The notes below the pieces were generated by a model, which saw nothing but the letters and a program-made list of their open reading frames with translations, was not told where the DNA came from and did no database searches. DNA of 64,000 nucleotides, taken from an uncultured Parvularculaceae bacterium (GTDB lineage: Bacteria > Pseudomonadota > Alphaproteobacteria > Caulobacterales > Parvularculaceae). The stretch's first letter is position 1. Each line of letters begins with the position of its first letter. Positions 24,163-34,445 of the stretch are shown here, piece by piece. Both the position numbers and the translations under genes were made by a program. Where the stretch lies: assembly GCA_947259375.1 (NCBI GenBank), contig CAMYLZ010000025.1, positions 62,001 to 126,000 of the forward strand, given 5' to 3'.

Positions 24163-26784
24163 CTAGGGCCTTGTATCTACGTCAAATTTTCTCACAGGCT
24201 CACCCCTTTTCAAACTTCGACGCTCTTCATAGTGAAACGCCGCCGGCAAGACGATGAGCGTGCAAATCAGCGTGAACAAAATGGCGATCGATAATAATTC
24301 GCCCATGGAGGCGGTGCCGCGATGGGGCGATAACATCAAGCTGCCGAAGGATGCGACGGTGGTGAGTGCGGAGAACAACACAGCTCGCGGCGTCGAGGTG
24401 CCGTAAATACCTTCGCCCGCTTCGATCTGACGCTGGCGCATGACAAGGTGGATGCCGCTATCGACGCCAATGCCGATCAGCAGCGGCAGGACGATGACAT
24501 TGGCATAGTTGAAAGGCGTGTTGATGATGACGCCTGTCGCCGCAGTCAGCACCGCCGCCAGCGCCAGCGGGAACAGCATCAGCAGGACGGTTCTGGCTTT
24601 GCGCACCAATAGCCACAAAAATGCGGCGATAATGCCGAATGCGATGGCCGTTGCCTGAAGCATTGAGGCGGATATGGTTTCGCCGGCCTTTCGCGCTTGA
24701 TAAGCGCCGCCTGCGAGATCAGGGATCACCGCTTCGACATCATTGACGAATGCGTCGAGGGCCCGGAAGTCGCGCACATCCGCCTTTGGCATGATATCGA
24801 CGCGCCATTTGCCGTCCGCGCTGAGATAGCGGGAGGTCAGTGATGCGGGCAGCGCTTCATAATCGACATAGTCAGCATTCATTTGCGCCCGGAGCAATGA
24901 AACGAGCTGTGGCCAATAGGCGAATATGTTGTCTTCAATTAGCGAAAGCTGGGCTTCGTTATCCGGATCGACGCTCGCCAACAGCGCGGCGAGGCGGGCG
25001 CCAGGTCCGTCTGTATAGGCGTCGGCAAGGCGGGTTTGCAGTGTCGCAACGCCTTCAGCGGCGGTCGGACCGTCAACAGCGCTTGGCGCTGCCTCCAGGG
25101 CGAATACCAGCGCGCCGGCCGCAAAGTCGATCAGCTCGAGTTTTTCGTCTTGTGCATCGGGGACAAAATCAGGAAGCGAGCGAACGGCATCCACCGTCTC
25201 GAGCCGGCTTGCAGCCTCGGCGGTGGCGATGGCCTCGGCTTCGCTCTCGACGAGCCGGCTCAACCGATAGGGCAAGGTCTGCGGGTCTTCGAACAAAAGG
25301 TTGAAGCCTTTGACTGACGGCGCATTGGGATTGCGAAGCGCCATCTGGTCTGCGTCGAAACGCACTTGCGGCATTAGCAATAGCGCTAACGCGCCAAGCG
25401 CGATCGTGGCGATGGCGATCGGGCCGGACACTGTCATGATCTTTTTAAAGAAGCGGCGGATACGCCCAACGCCGATCTCGCGCGGGCGGCCCTTGAACAG
25501 CGACAGCGCCGCCGGGCCAAATGTGAGCGTAACGACAAGCGCGATAATGACGCCGATAGCGGCAATCACGCCTAGCTGGGCGATGCCGTCAAATTTTGTC
25601 GGTACGAAGGAAAGAAAGGCAAGCGCGGTCGTTGGTCCGGCGAGCGCCAGCGCCGGTCCCACCTCGTGCAGCGCGCCGCGCAGAGCGTCGCCATTTTCCT
25701 GACCGGCTGCGCGCCTTTCCTGCACATGCAGAAACAGGTGAATGGCGAAATCAAGGCCCAACCCCACCAGCAGCACTGTGAAAGCGACCGATACGAGATT
25801 GAGTTCGCCGATGAAAATAGCGGCGACGGCGGAAGTCAGCATCAGCGTGACCACGAGACCGAGCAGCGTCAGCACCGCCATGGCGAGCGAGCGATAGCAC
25901 AGCAGCAGCAAGATGGAGACGAGGATGAATGAGAGCAGGAATGAATAGCCGATGCCGGTGGTCACCGCTTCGAGCTCTTCCAGCCGCAATGTCGGGTCGC
26001 CGGTGATGTACGTTTCGACCCGGCCGCCAAATTCAGCGTCGAGGCGTTCCGTCTCGGCGCGCAGAATATTTATCGCGGCTTTGGCGGGTTGCAGCCGCGT
26101 ATAATCGAGAACCGGACTTGCATAGAGCAGACGGGTATGGGCGTCTTTGGCGGCCAGTTCTTCGTCGATGGCGCCCATCCAGGAAAATGGCCGGCGCTCG
26201 CCTGCGAGCGCTGCTTCGACGGCGTGGCCAAGTTCTGCGTAGAACCGTTGCAGCGTATCGCCCCCCAATTCGGAACGTTCCGCGAGCGCGTCGTTTTCCG
26301 CCATTGTTTCGAATAGCGTTCCGGTGGTCGGACTGGCGACCAGCGTTTCGATCAGGCCGGTTGCCTTGGACATCTGGGTCAGCCGCGATTCGAGCTCAGC
26401 CTCATTGAGATACAAAAGACCGTTTTCCCGAAAAAACGGCTCTTGGGCGGCGGCAAAGACGGCGGTGAATGCGTCTTCCTTTTCTGACAGAGCGCCATAA
26501 AGCGCGCCGGCATAGGCGTCCGCCTCGTCAAGGCTGGGCGCGCGGATAACGACAATGACGTCTTCCTTGATCTGCGGGAAGGCATCGCGCAGCTCTGCCG
26601 CGCGCTGCTGGAACGGCAAGGCCGGATCGAGCATCGCGCTGGTGTCGGTGTTCACTTTCAGATTGCCGGCGGCATAGATGCCGGCAAGGATCGCCAGGAA
26701 CAGGACAGAGGCGGCAAAGGGCGCGCCAGCGCGCCGCGAGCCTTCCGCCAGTGCGGCCAGCAAGGATTCAATGAATTTCAGCAT
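24163..26784 (-). CDS. hpnN: Hopanoid transporter HpnN (RND superfamily)
   Basis: MMPL/RND-type inner-membrane protein, 873 residues, involved in moving hopanoids to the outer membrane in characterised species. The topology is duplicated: TM1 (about 23-42), a large periplasmic loop, a TM bundle (about 270-440), a second loop and a second bundle (about 700-860). RND features include GLGLDFAIHLFLHVQERR and the repeat LLIGIGVDSGIHLVMRQRQ. The start at 26784 has the TM1 helix close behind. It is divergent from the arginine operon; the 156-bp gap should hold both promoters. Confidence 0.93.
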   Translation of the reverse strand: MLKFIESLLAALAEGSRRAGAPFAASVLFLAILAGIYAAGNLKVNTDTSAMLDPALPFQQRAAELRDAFPQIKEDVIVVIRAPSLDEADAYAGALYGALSEKEDAFTAVFAAAQEPFFRENGLLYLNEAELESRLTQMSKATGLIETLVASPTTGTLFETMAENDALAERSELGGDTLQRFYAELGHAVEAALAGERRPFSWMGAIDEELAAKDAHTRLLYASPVLDYTRLQPAKAAINILRAETERLDAEFGGRVETYITGDPTLRLEELEAVTTGIGYSFLLSFILVSILLLLCYRSLAMAVLTLLGLVVTLMLTSAVAAIFIGELNLVSVAFTVLLVGLGLDFAIHLFLHVQERRAAGQENGDALRGALHEVGPALALAGPTTALAFLSFVPTKFDGIAQLGVIAAIGVIIALVVTLTFGPAALSLFKGRPREIGVGRIRRFFKKIMTVSGPIAIATIALGALALLLMPQVRFDADQMALRNPNAPSVKGFNLLFEDPQTLPYRLSRLVESEAEAIATAEAASRLETVDAVRSLPDFVPDAQDEKLELIDFAAGALVFALEAAPSAVDGPTAAEGVATLQTRLADAYTDGPGARLAALLASVDPDNEAQLSLIEDNIFAYWPQLVSLLRAQMNADYVDYEALPASLTSRYLSADGKWRVDIMPKADVRDFRALDAFVNDVEAVIPDLAGGAYQARKAGETISASMLQATAIAFGIIAAFLWLLVRKARTVLLMLFPLALAAVLTAATGVIINTPFNYANVIVLPLLIGIGVDSGIHLVMRQRQIEAGEGIYGTSTPRAVLFSALTTVASFGSLMLSPHRGTASMGELLSIAILFTLICTLIVLPAAFHYEERRSLKRGEPVRKFDVDTRP

Positions 26785-26940
26785 CGGACAACAACAGCGC
26801 CTGTCAAATGGTTTGGCGGGCTTTTTACCGGACTATAAAGCCGTTCGCCCTGAGAAGAAACGCCGCGCGCAATGGGAACCGGCGACAAATTCGACCCCTC
26901 CCTTGCGGGGATTCGCGGCCTTCGCTAGTGCTTCTGACGC

Positions 26941-28191
26941 ATGAGCAGTCATCACAATTACCGGACCGATCTCGCCTTTCTGGACGATAAACGCGAGCCC
27001 ATGACCGAAGCGCTGCGCGACTGGTGCGCGATCAATTCGGGCAGCGGCAATCTCGCCGGCCTTGCCCAAATGCACGGCGCCCTTGCCGAAGCATTTGGCG
27101 CGCTCGGGGGCGAGGTGGAAACCGCGCCGTCACGGCCGCATGAAATCGTTACCGAAGGGGGCGAAACCATTCGCCAACCGGTCGGCGACATGCTGCGCCT
27201 GGTCAAACGGCCCCAGGCGCCGGTGCGTGTGCTGTTGTCCGGCCATATGGATACGGTGTTCGCCGCCGATCATCCATTCCAGACTGAGACTTTCCTTGAC
27301 GACGATACGCTGAACGCGCCAGGCGCCGCTGATATGAAGGGCGGTCTGCTGGTCATGCTCTATGCGCTCAAGACCATCGAGAACTCACCGCTCGCCGACC
27401 GCATTGGTTATGAAGTGCTGATCAACGCCGATGAAGAAATCGGCTCGCACGGTTCGGCGCATATGCTGAAAAAGGCTGCTAAGCGCGCGCAGTTCGCTTG
27501 CGTCTATGAACCGGCGCTCGCCGACGGCACGCTTGCCGGCGCGCGAAAGGGCAGCGGCAATTTCGCGGCGGTGATCCGGGGGAAAAGCGCCCATGCGGGC
27601 CGCGAGCATCATCTGGGGCGTAACGCTTTGGCGGCGGCGGCGGAATTCATTTCCGGCGTCGATAACCTCTCCGGCGGGCGCGAAGGATTGACCGTCAATG
27701 TGGCGCGCGTTGACGGCGGCGGACCGAACAATGTCGTGCCTGACCTGGCGGTGGTGCGCTTCAATGTGCGGGTTGAACAGCCCGATGATGCGGACTGGCT
27801 GTTGTCGGAGGCGAACAGGCTCATCGCGGCGATTGAAGGGCGCGACGGATACAGTGCGGCGCTTAACGGCGGCTTCACGCGGCCGCCGAAACCAATGACG
27901 CCGCAATTGCAGAAATTCTTCCACGCCTTGCGCGCGGCGGGCGCCGACCTTGGTCTCGCCATCGACTGGAAGCCGACTGGCGGCTGCTGCGACGGCAATA
28001 ATATCGCCGCAGCGGGCATCCCGGTGATCGATACGCTGGGTGTGCGAGGCGCGCATATTCATTCAGCGAAAGAATTTGCAAAGCTCGACAGTCTTGTGGA
28101 GCGCGCGAAACTTTCCGCGCTTTTGCTGTTGAAAATCGCCGCCGGCGACATCGAAAACCCCGGTGCGGCGGCTATGGAGCGGCATTCATGA
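26941..28191 (+). CDS. M20-family hydrolase of the arginine succinyltransferase operon
   Basis: Metallopeptidase/deacylase of the M20 (ArgE/DapE/CPG2) family, 416 residues. Zinc-site residues are visible: His102-x-Asp104 (GHMDTVF), Asp131 (AADMKGG), Glu165-Glu166 (NADEEIGS), Glu190 (VYEPAL) and a C-terminal His in HIHSAKEF. It overlaps astA by 4 bp (ATGA), so it belongs to the operon. AST pathways end with AstE, which removes succinate from N-succinylglutamate, and no astE is seen here. An M20 enzyme cleaving an N-acyl amino acid is a credible replacement, by inference. Confidence 0.85.
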   Translation: MSSHHNYRTDLAFLDDKREPMTEALRDWCAINSGSGNLAGLAQMHGALAEAFGALGGEVETAPSRPHEIVTEGGETIRQPVGDMLRLVKRPQAPVRVLLSGHMDTVFAADHPFQTETFLDDDTLNAPGAADMKGGLLVMLYALKTIENSPLADRIGYEVLINADEEIGSHGSAHMLKKAAKRAQFACVYEPALADGTLAGARKGSGNFAAVIRGKSAHAGREHHLGRNALAAAAEFISGVDNLSGGREGLTVNVARVDGGGPNNVVPDLAVVRFNVRVEQPDDADWLLSEANRLIAAIEGRDGYSAALNGGFTRPPKPMTPQLQKFFHALRAAGADLGLAIDWKPTGGCCDGNNIAAAGIPVIDTLGVRGAHIHSAKEFAKLDSLVERAKLSALLLLKIAAGDIENPGAAAMERHS

Positions 28192-29198
28192 CGACAGCGA
28201 TCATGCGCCCCGTGCGGCGCGAGGATTTCGATCAGGTGTTGGCGCTCGCCAAACAGTCTGGCGGGGGCATGACCAATTTGCCGGGCGATCCGGAAACCTT
28301 GCGTGCGCGGATAGAGTTCTCCGCCGCCAGCTATGAAGCGAATGCGGATGCGCCTGGCGGCGAGGTTTATATGATGGTGCTCGAAGAGGATGGCAAAATC
28401 CTCGGCACCTCGGCTGTTTTTTCCGCTGTCGGCCTTGATCATGGTTTCGTCAATTACCGGATCAACAAGACCGTACACGTCTCAAAGCAGTTAAAGAAGC
28501 GCATCGAGCGCCGCCTCCTGATGCCGACCCATGATTTCACCGGGTGCGGCGAGGTTGGGTCGCTGTTCCTGTCGCCTGATGCGCGCGGCGGCGGATACGG
28601 GAAATTCCTTGGACGGGCGCGTTATCTCTTTATCGCACAACACCGCAAACTGATCGCCGACCCGGTCTGTGCGGAGCTGCGCGGCTGGCGCGATGAGAGC
28701 GGCGTGCAGCCATTTTGGGAATCGCTCGGGCGGCTGTTTTTCGACATGGAATTCGAGGACGCGGACCTCACCAATTCGGCGATGGGCAATCAGTTCATCT
28801 CCGACCTGATGCCGCGTCACCCGATTTATGTGGCGCTGCTGCCGAAAGCGGCGCGCGACATTCTCGGCAAGCCTCATGACGACGCGCTGCCAGCGTTCAA
28901 CATGTTGCTGCGCGAGGGATTTGCGTTCCGCGGTTATATCGATGTCTTTGACGCCGGGCCGTTGGTTGATGCGCGCATTGACGACATTGCGACTATTAAT
29001 GAAAGCAAGGTTTTCGAAGTCGCAATCGGCGCGCCCGGCGAGGCGCCGGCTATGCTGGTGGCGGCTGGTTTCCTTGGCTCTTTTCGCGTCGCGCGCGGCA
29101 GTGCGAAGGCGGAAGATGGCAAGCTGATCATATCGAACGAGATTGCAAACGCGCTTGGGGTCAAGCCCGGCGACAAGGTGCGTGCAGTAAAATGGTGA
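28188..29198 (+). CDS. astA: Arginine N-succinyltransferase
   Basis: AstA, first step of the arginine succinyltransferase pathway: succinyl-CoA plus arginine gives N2-succinylarginine. The 336-residue protein opens with IMRPVRREDFDQVLALAKQS, then has the KILGTSAVFSAVGLDHGF and CGEVGSLFLSPDARGGGYG segments of the acyltransferase core, where the Gly-rich stretch binds CoA, and ends with ALGVKPGDKVRAVKW. Only one subunit-type gene is present. It overlaps the M20 gene by 4 bp and astD by 7 bp. Confidence 0.95.
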   Translation: MTTAIMRPVRREDFDQVLALAKQSGGGMTNLPGDPETLRARIEFSAASYEANADAPGGEVYMMVLEEDGKILGTSAVFSAVGLDHGFVNYRINKTVHVSKQLKKRIERRLLMPTHDFTGCGEVGSLFLSPDARGGGYGKFLGRARYLFIAQHRKLIADPVCAELRGWRDESGVQPFWESLGRLFFDMEFEDADLTNSAMGNQFISDLMPRHPIYVALLPKAARDILGKPHDDALPAFNMLLREGFAFRGYIDVFDAGPLVDARIDDIATINESKVFEVAIGAPGEAPAMLVAAGFLGSFRVARGSAKAEDGKLIISNEIANALGVKPGDKVRAVKW

Positions 29199-30664
29199 AA
29201 CCGATGAACAACAAGATCCTCATCAATGGCGAATGGCGCGAAGGCGCCGGCTCGAATTTTTCAAGCAGCGATCCGGCGACGGGCGACGTCGTCTGGACCG
29301 GCAAGGCGGCGACGAAATCTGACGTTGAGGACGCTGTCAGCGCGGCAGGGGCGGCGTTTGAGCCCTGGGCGCTGACGCCGATTGCAAAGCGCATTGAAAT
29401 CATGGAGCGCTATCGCGATCTTATCCGCCGTGATGCTGACGAACTTGCGCGGCTGATCGCGCGCGAGACCGGCAAGCCATATTGGGAGACCAAAACCGAA
29501 GCGACGACCGTTTCCGGCAAGGTCGATATCTCAATCAAGGCCTATCACGAACGCACAGGCGAGCGGGTCAACAATACCGGCGCCACCCATGCTGTGCTGC
29601 GCCACAAGCCGCATGGCGTCATGGCGGTGCTTGGGCCGTATAATTTCCCGGCCCACCTGGCGAACGGCCATATGGTTCCGGCGCTGATCGCCGGCAACAC
29701 GGTGGTCTTCAAGCCGTCGGAAATGACGCCGGGGCCGGGCGCGTTCATCATTGAGCGGATGGTCGAGGCAGGCGTTCCGGCAGGCGTCGTCAATCTGGTG
29801 CAGGGCGCGCGCGAGACCGGCGAGGCGCTGACCGGGGCCAAGGTTGACGGCGTTCTTTTCACTGGCGGCGCAAAAACCGGGCTTGCCATTCACAAGCAGT
29901 TTGCCGATCGGCTCGACGTCATTCTGGCGCTGGAGCTTGGCGGCAATAATCCGTTGATCTGGTGGGATACGGAAAATATCGACGCAGCGGCCTTTACGGT
30001 GGTGCAGTCGGCCTTCCTCACCAGCGGCCAACGCTGCACCTGCGCGCGCCGGCTGATTGTGCCTGAAGGCGCCGCCGGCGACAAAGCGATTGAGGCGCTT
30101 GCAAAGCTGACTGACCGGCTGATTATCGGCGCGCCGTTTGACGAGCCGCAGCCCTTTATGGGCCCGGTGATCTCGCCGCGGGTCGCTGACGGGCTTGAAC
30201 GCGCCTTCGATCACCTCGTCGAACAGGACGGCGAGGCGATCCGCAATCTTTCCGTGCGAGAAGAGGGCGGGGCGTTCGTCTCGCCGGGCATTGTCGATGT
30301 GACCCGGTCGGACGCTGTCCCCGACGAAGAGCATTTCGGTCCATTGCTGAAAGTTTGGCGCGTCGCGGACTTTGACGAAGCGATCGCCCGCGCCAACGCG
30401 ACGAAGTTCGGACTGTCCGCGGGGCTTTTATCCGACGACCATTCCAAATGGGACCGGTTTCTGGCGCTGTCGCGCGCCGGCATCGTCAACTGGAATCGCC
30501 AGACGACTGGCGCCAGCGGCGCCGCGCCCTTTGGCGGCATCGGCGCGTCGGGCAATCATCGCCCGTCCGCCTATTACGCCGCCGACTATTGCGCCTATCC
30601 GGTTGCGTCGGTCGAAGGAGGAAAAGTTCTTCCGATGGCGGATGAGCAGGTTGGGGTGAAATGA
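29192..30664 (+). CDS. astD: Succinylglutamic semialdehyde dehydrogenase
   Basis: NAD-dependent aldehyde dehydrogenase, 490 residues, that oxidises N-succinylglutamate semialdehyde to N-succinylglutamate. Family signatures are GPYNFPAHLANGHMVPAL, the NAD-loop FTGGAKTG, the catalytic Glu in LALELGGNNP (about residue 250) and the nucleophilic Cys in SGQRCTCARR (about 284). The start overlaps astA. The next Met, at 29204, is equally possible. The stop overlaps astB by 4 bp. AstD gives the operon its identity, as most other dehydrogenases are not followed by astB. Confidence 0.95.
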   Translation: MVKPMNNKILINGEWREGAGSNFSSSDPATGDVVWTGKAATKSDVEDAVSAAGAAFEPWALTPIAKRIEIMERYRDLIRRDADELARLIARETGKPYWETKTEATTVSGKVDISIKAYHERTGERVNNTGATHAVLRHKPHGVMAVLGPYNFPAHLANGHMVPALIAGNTVVFKPSEMTPGPGAFIIERMVEAGVPAGVVNLVQGARETGEALTGAKVDGVLFTGGAKTGLAIHKQFADRLDVILALELGGNNPLIWWDTENIDAAAFTVVQSAFLTSGQRCTCARRLIVPEGAAGDKAIEALAKLTDRLIIGAPFDEPQPFMGPVISPRVADGLERAFDHLVEQDGEAIRNLSVREEGGAFVSPGIVDVTRSDAVPDEEHFGPLLKVWRVADFDEAIARANATKFGLSAGLLSDDHSKWDRFLALSRAGIVNWNRQTTGASGAAPFGGIGASGNHRPSAYYAADYCAYPVASVEGGKVLPMADEQVGVK

Positions 30665-31983
30665 CCTACGCTGAGTATAATTTCGACGGGCTGATCGGGC
30701 CGACGCACAATTACGCCGGGCTTTCCTTCGGCAATATTGCTTCGGCGACCAATAAAGGCGCGGCGTCGAACCCGCGCGAGGCGGCGCTGCAGGGGCTCGC
30801 CAAGATGCGCGCCGCGATGAAGCTCGGCCTCAAGCAGGGTTTCCTGCCGCCGCAGGACCGCCCCGCTTTGAAAACGCTGCGCGCCCTCGGCTTTGCCGGA
30901 ACCGACTGCGAGGTAATCGAAAAGGCGGCGAAAACCGACCGGCAATTGCTCGCCAATTGCTACGCTGCGTCGGCGATGTGGACAGCGAATGCCGGCACAG
31001 TTGCGCCGTCGCCGGATACGGCCGACGGCAAGGTTCATTTCACGCCGGCAAATCTCGCGGCGAATTTTCACCGCGCCATCGAAGCGGAGACGACGGCGCG
31101 GGCGCTCGCGCATATTTTCAGCGATAAAAAACACTTTGTGCATCACCCGCCGCTGCCGGGCGGCATGCATTTCGGCGATGAAGGCGCGGCGAATCATGGA
31201 CGGCTCTGCGAGGATCACGGCCAGCCGGGCGTGCATCTGTTCGTCTATGGCGAGGATGGCGAGAAATTTCCCGCGCGCCAGAAACTGCGCGCCAGCGAAG
31301 CGGTCGCCCGCAGCCACCGGCTTGGCCCGGACAATACCGTATTCATCAAGCAGTCGATAGCCGCGCTTGATGCCGGCGCATTTCATAATGACGTTGTCGG
31401 CGTCGCCAACGGAACGGTTCTGTTCCTGCACGAGAAAAGCTTTGCGGATGGCGATGCGGCATATGCCGCCATTCGCGAAAAGGCGCCGTTTGTAGAGATT
31501 ATCGAAGCGCCGGCGGCGTCTGTCTCGCTCGAAGATTGCATCAAGTCATATCTGTTCAATTCACAGCTACTGACATTGCCGGGCGATGACGGGCCAAGCG
31601 GCGAGATGGCGCTGCTTTTGCCGCAGGAATCGGAAGAAAACCCGCGCGTCAGGGCATTTGTCGAAGAGACTGTCGCCAGGAACAATTCGATCAACCGCGT
31701 GATTTACAAGAATGTGCGCGAGTCGATGCGCAATGGCGGCGGCCCGGCCTGTTTGCGCTTGCGGGTTGTCTTGTCGGAAGCTGAAGCGTCGGCGGCCGAT
31801 CAGCATTTCATCCTTGACGACGGCAAGATCACCGAGCTCGAAGGATGGGTGAAGACCCATTATCGCGACCGGATTACGCCGGATGACCTCGCCGATCCGG
31901 CGTTTATGGAAGAAAGCCTATCCGCCATGGATGCGCTCACCAGGATTCTCGGCATGGGCGCGTTTTACGATTTCCAGCGGTAA
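30661..31983 (+). CDS. astB: N-succinylarginine dihydrolase
   Basis: AstB hydrolyses N2-succinylarginine to N2-succinylornithine, ammonia and carbon dioxide. The 440-residue pentein-fold protein contains FDGLIGPTHNYAGLSFGN near the N-terminus, HHPPLPGGMHFGDEGAANH with the active-site His, AFHNDVVGVANG, and GGPACLRLRVVL with the catalytic Cys near residue 365. The reading frame overlaps astD by 4 bp. A neighbouring gene for AstC, the next enzyme, is absent; a general acetylornithine aminotransferase elsewhere could cover that step. Confidence 0.96.
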   Translation: MTYAEYNFDGLIGPTHNYAGLSFGNIASATNKGAASNPREAALQGLAKMRAAMKLGLKQGFLPPQDRPALKTLRALGFAGTDCEVIEKAAKTDRQLLANCYAASAMWTANAGTVAPSPDTADGKVHFTPANLAANFHRAIEAETTARALAHIFSDKKHFVHHPPLPGGMHFGDEGAANHGRLCEDHGQPGVHLFVYGEDGEKFPARQKLRASEAVARSHRLGPDNTVFIKQSIAALDAGAFHNDVVGVANGTVLFLHEKSFADGDAAYAAIREKAPFVEIIEAPAASVSLEDCIKSYLFNSQLLTLPGDDGPSGEMALLLPQESEENPRVRAFVEETVARNNSINRVIYKNVRESMRNGGGPACLRLRVVLSEAEASAADQHFILDDGKITELEGWVKTHYRDRITPDDLADPAFMEESLSAMDALTRILGMGAFYDFQR

Positions 31984-32090
31984 AAAATTCGCAATTGCGC
32001 CATATTGGCACGCTTGTGCGTGGTGAACGGTAGTCGCGTATTAAGGAATGCGTTCTAGTTTCGTCTGAAGACGTTTTCTGGAGACGCGAA

Positions 32091-33917
32091 ATGGACAACG
32101 CCATACCCGAGGGAGAGCGGGTGGGCCGTGAAAGCGAACCGTTGCAGCTATCGGGCATAGTTTCCACGGCGGTTGCGCGGCGTCGGCAATTGCCGACGCG
32201 GTTATTTATAGCGATTGTTGGTTCGGGGATAATGTGGGCCGGTTCGAGCCCTGTGCTAGGGCTGTGCTGGCTGGTGGCCATGTCGGTCAGCCAGCTCATT
32301 GACGATTTTTGCTGGAAGGCGTTCAGCGACCCGGACCGGACGCGACCGATCACAAACACCGAATGGATGATCTTGTGCGCCAGCGCCGCGCAGACGGCGT
32401 TGATCTATTCATTCTTTCCGGCGGCGCTTTGGTGGCTCGGCGGCAGTCCGGGCAAGATCTTCGCGATGCTTTGGCTGGCGGGCGCGCTCCTTCATGTGAC
32501 GCTGCATATGCATCATGAAAAGCGCATTTTTCTCGCAGCGCTTATTCCGCACTCGATATATTTCGCCGGTCTTCCCGTGTCGTCCCTGATCACAGGCGAC
32601 GAGCCGGGGCGGGCGGGGTCTTTGGGGTTGTTGATTGGCGTATTGCTGTACCTTTCGCATTTGGCAGTCGCCTTCAAGGAATATCAGCGCGCCAGTGTTG
32701 CGATGCGCTCCGCCCGCGAACAGGCGTTGCAGCGTCAAGCGATAGCTGAGCACGCAAGCCGTGCGAAATCCGTATTCCTCGCGAATATCAGCCATGAAAT
32801 CAGAACGCCCATGAACGGCATTCTCGGCATGGCCGAAATGCTCGACAACAATGATCTGACGCCCCATCAGCGAGAAAAAGTCCGCATCATCAGGGAATCT
32901 GGCGATCTGATGATGATGCTTCTCAATGATTTGCTCGACCTTTCAAAGATTGAGGCAGGCAAAATCGAATTCGAAAAAGCCCCGTTCTCGTTCAATAATC
33001 TTTTGGCGAAGGTTGAATCCCTGCATCGGGTGAATGCGAACGAGAAGGGTCTGGAATTTTCATGCGTTTGTGACGGCGAGTGCGAGAAGTTGCGCATTGG
33101 CGATGGTCACCGCATTTTGCAAGTCCTCCATAATCTGGCTGGAAATGCGATCAAGTTTACTGAAAAAGGGGCGGTGCGGATTAAAATCACCGCGCCGGCG
33201 CAGGACGGTGATCTGGCCCGGATTGAAGTCATCGACACCGGCATCGGCATGACGAAGAGCCAGGCGGCGCGAATTTTCGAGCCCTTTACACAAGCGGACG
33301 CCTCAACAACACGCAAATATGGCGGTACGGGGCTCGGGCTTTCTATTGTGCAAGGTATTGTTGAAGGCATGGGCGGGGACATTGCGGTTCGTTCATCGCC
33401 GGGCGAAGGATCGCGTTTCATCGTGCATATTCCTGCGCCAGCGGCGGAGCAGATGGCGTCACGCGCCACGCTTGACCAAGGCGACGCGCAGGGGGCTGAT
33501 CGTCAACAACTGAAAATCCTCGCGGGGGAGGACAATGCGGTCAATCAGGCGGTGCTGGCGGCATTCCTGAAAGAGCGAGGCCATGCGGTTCAGTTCGCAG
33601 ATGACGGCCTCGCTGTTGTCGAAGCCTTTAAAAACGGGGAATTCGATCTCGTTCTGATGGATATATCCATGCCGGTGCTCGACGGGACTGAGGCGCTGCG
33701 CCAGATACGCTTTTTAGAGCGAGAATCAGGCGCCGCCGCGCCAATACCGGTTATCGCGGTATCTGCACATGCAATGGAACAGCATGTCGATGAATGCCTG
33801 TCGCTCGGCTTTGACGGATATGTAACGAAGCCATTGCGATCAGCCACGCTGCATAGTGAAATCGAGCGCGTGCTTTCGGCGCAGCGCGTATCCGGTGTTG
33901 AAAGCGACGTGGCCTGA
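32091..33917 (+). CDS. Hybrid sensor histidine kinase/response regulator
   Basis: Membrane-bound hybrid kinase of 608 residues. About five or six hydrophobic segments fill residues 35-195, with little periplasmic sequence, so the signal may be sensed in the membrane. Then come the HisKA box (His235 in [12 protein letters not shown]), the HATPase domain (N-box [14 protein letters not shown] boxes DTGIGM and [11 protein letters not shown]) and a receiver domain (Asp524 in [13 protein letters not shown], Lys in GYVTKPL). No Hpt domain or output regulator is adjacent. It starts 107 bp after astB and may be separately transcribed. Confidence 0.9.
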   Translation: MDNAIPEGERVGRESEPLQLSGIVSTAVARRRQLPTRLFIAIVGSGIMWAGSSPVLGLCWLVAMSVSQLIDDFCWKAFSDPDRTRPITNTEWMILCASAAQTALIYSFFPAALWWLGGSPGKIFAMLWLAGALLHVTLHMHHEKRIFLAALIPHSIYFAGLPVSSLITGDEPGRAGSLGLLIGVLLYLSHLAVAFKEYQRASVAMRSAREQALQRQAIAEHASRAKSVFLANISHEIRTPMNGILGMAEMLDNNDLTPHQREKVRIIRESGDLMMMLLNDLLDLSKIEAGKIEFEKAPFSFNNLLAKVESLHRVNANEKGLEFSCVCDGECEKLRIGDGHRILQVLHNLAGNAIKFTEKGAVRIKITAPAQDGDLARIEVIDTGIGMTKSQAARIFEPFTQADASTTRKYGGTGLGLSIVQGIVEGMGGDIAVRSSPGEGSRFIVHIPAPAAEQMASRATLDQGDAQGADRQQLKILAGEDNAVNQAVLAAFLKERGHAVQFADDGLAVVEAFKNGEFDLVLMDISMPVLDGTEALRQIRFLERESGAAAPIPVIAVSAHAMEQHVDECLSLGFDGYVTKPLRSATLHSEIERVLSAQRVSGVESDVA

Positions 33918-33923
33918 CGGCGC

Positions 33924-34400
33924 CTAGCGGATGATCGATTGCGGTAAAGGCGTCACGACTTTGCGAGTGACTTCGCGCAATGTGAAGCTAGACTCTACGG
34001 TTGCAATATTCGGCATGCGAAGCATCGTTTCTGATAGGAACGTTTCGTAAGTGGCCAGCGAAGGCACGACGACGCGAATGAAATAGTCGAACTTGCCCGT
34101 TACCAGGTAGCATTCCATGACCTCTTCGCGATCCTTGATCGCGGATTCGAATTCGCGAAGGGTCTTGTCGTCTTCGCGCTCCAGCTTCACCAGGATGATC
34201 ACCGTGACGTTAACGCCAAGCGCTTCACGATTGATCTCTGTACGGTAGCCCTTGATAATCCCTTCGGTTTCAAGCCGGCGCAATCGGCGCAGGCAAGGGG
34301 TGGGCGATAAGCCGACTCGCTCGGCGAGCTCGGCATTGGTGATGCGCGCATTTTCCTGCAGGTGCTTCAGGATCTTGTGGTCGATTTGGTCGAGTTTCAT
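33924..34400 (-). CDS. Lrp/AsnC family transcriptional regulator
   Basis: Feast/famine regulator of 158 residues. The N-terminal winged helix-turn-helix is clear (LDQIDHKILKHLQENARITN, GLSPTPCLRRLRRLETEGII), and the C-terminal RAM domain ends with a SSFTLREV strand. The start at 34400 is preferred over 34436, since 34400 matches the family N-terminus (MKLDQIDHKIL). It is divergent from a leucine-type dehydrogenase gene, with a palindromic site between them, so it most likely regulates that gene and itself in response to an amino acid. Confidence 0.9.
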   Translation of the reverse strand: MKLDQIDHKILKHLQENARITNAELAERVGLSPTPCLRRLRRLETEGIIKGYRTEINREALGVNVTVIILVKLEREDDKTLREFESAIKDREEVMECYLVTGKFDYFIRVVVPSLATYETFLSETMLRMPNIATVESSFTLREVTRKVVTPLPQSIIR

Positions 34401-34430
34401 AGGTCCGCTTCCGATAATATAACCTGTATT

Positions 34431-34445
34431 TAGCATTATATGCTA
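34431..34445. promoter_or_regulatory. Probable Lrp/AsnC operator
   Basis: TAGCATTATATGCTA is a perfect 6-3-6 palindrome within the 178-bp gap between the Lrp-type regulator (start 34400) and the dehydrogenase (start 34579). It lies in an AT-rich patch in otherwise GC-rich DNA. Lrp-family proteins bind AT-rich dyads of about 15 bp, so it is the obvious target of the adjacent regulator. Confidence 0.6.
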
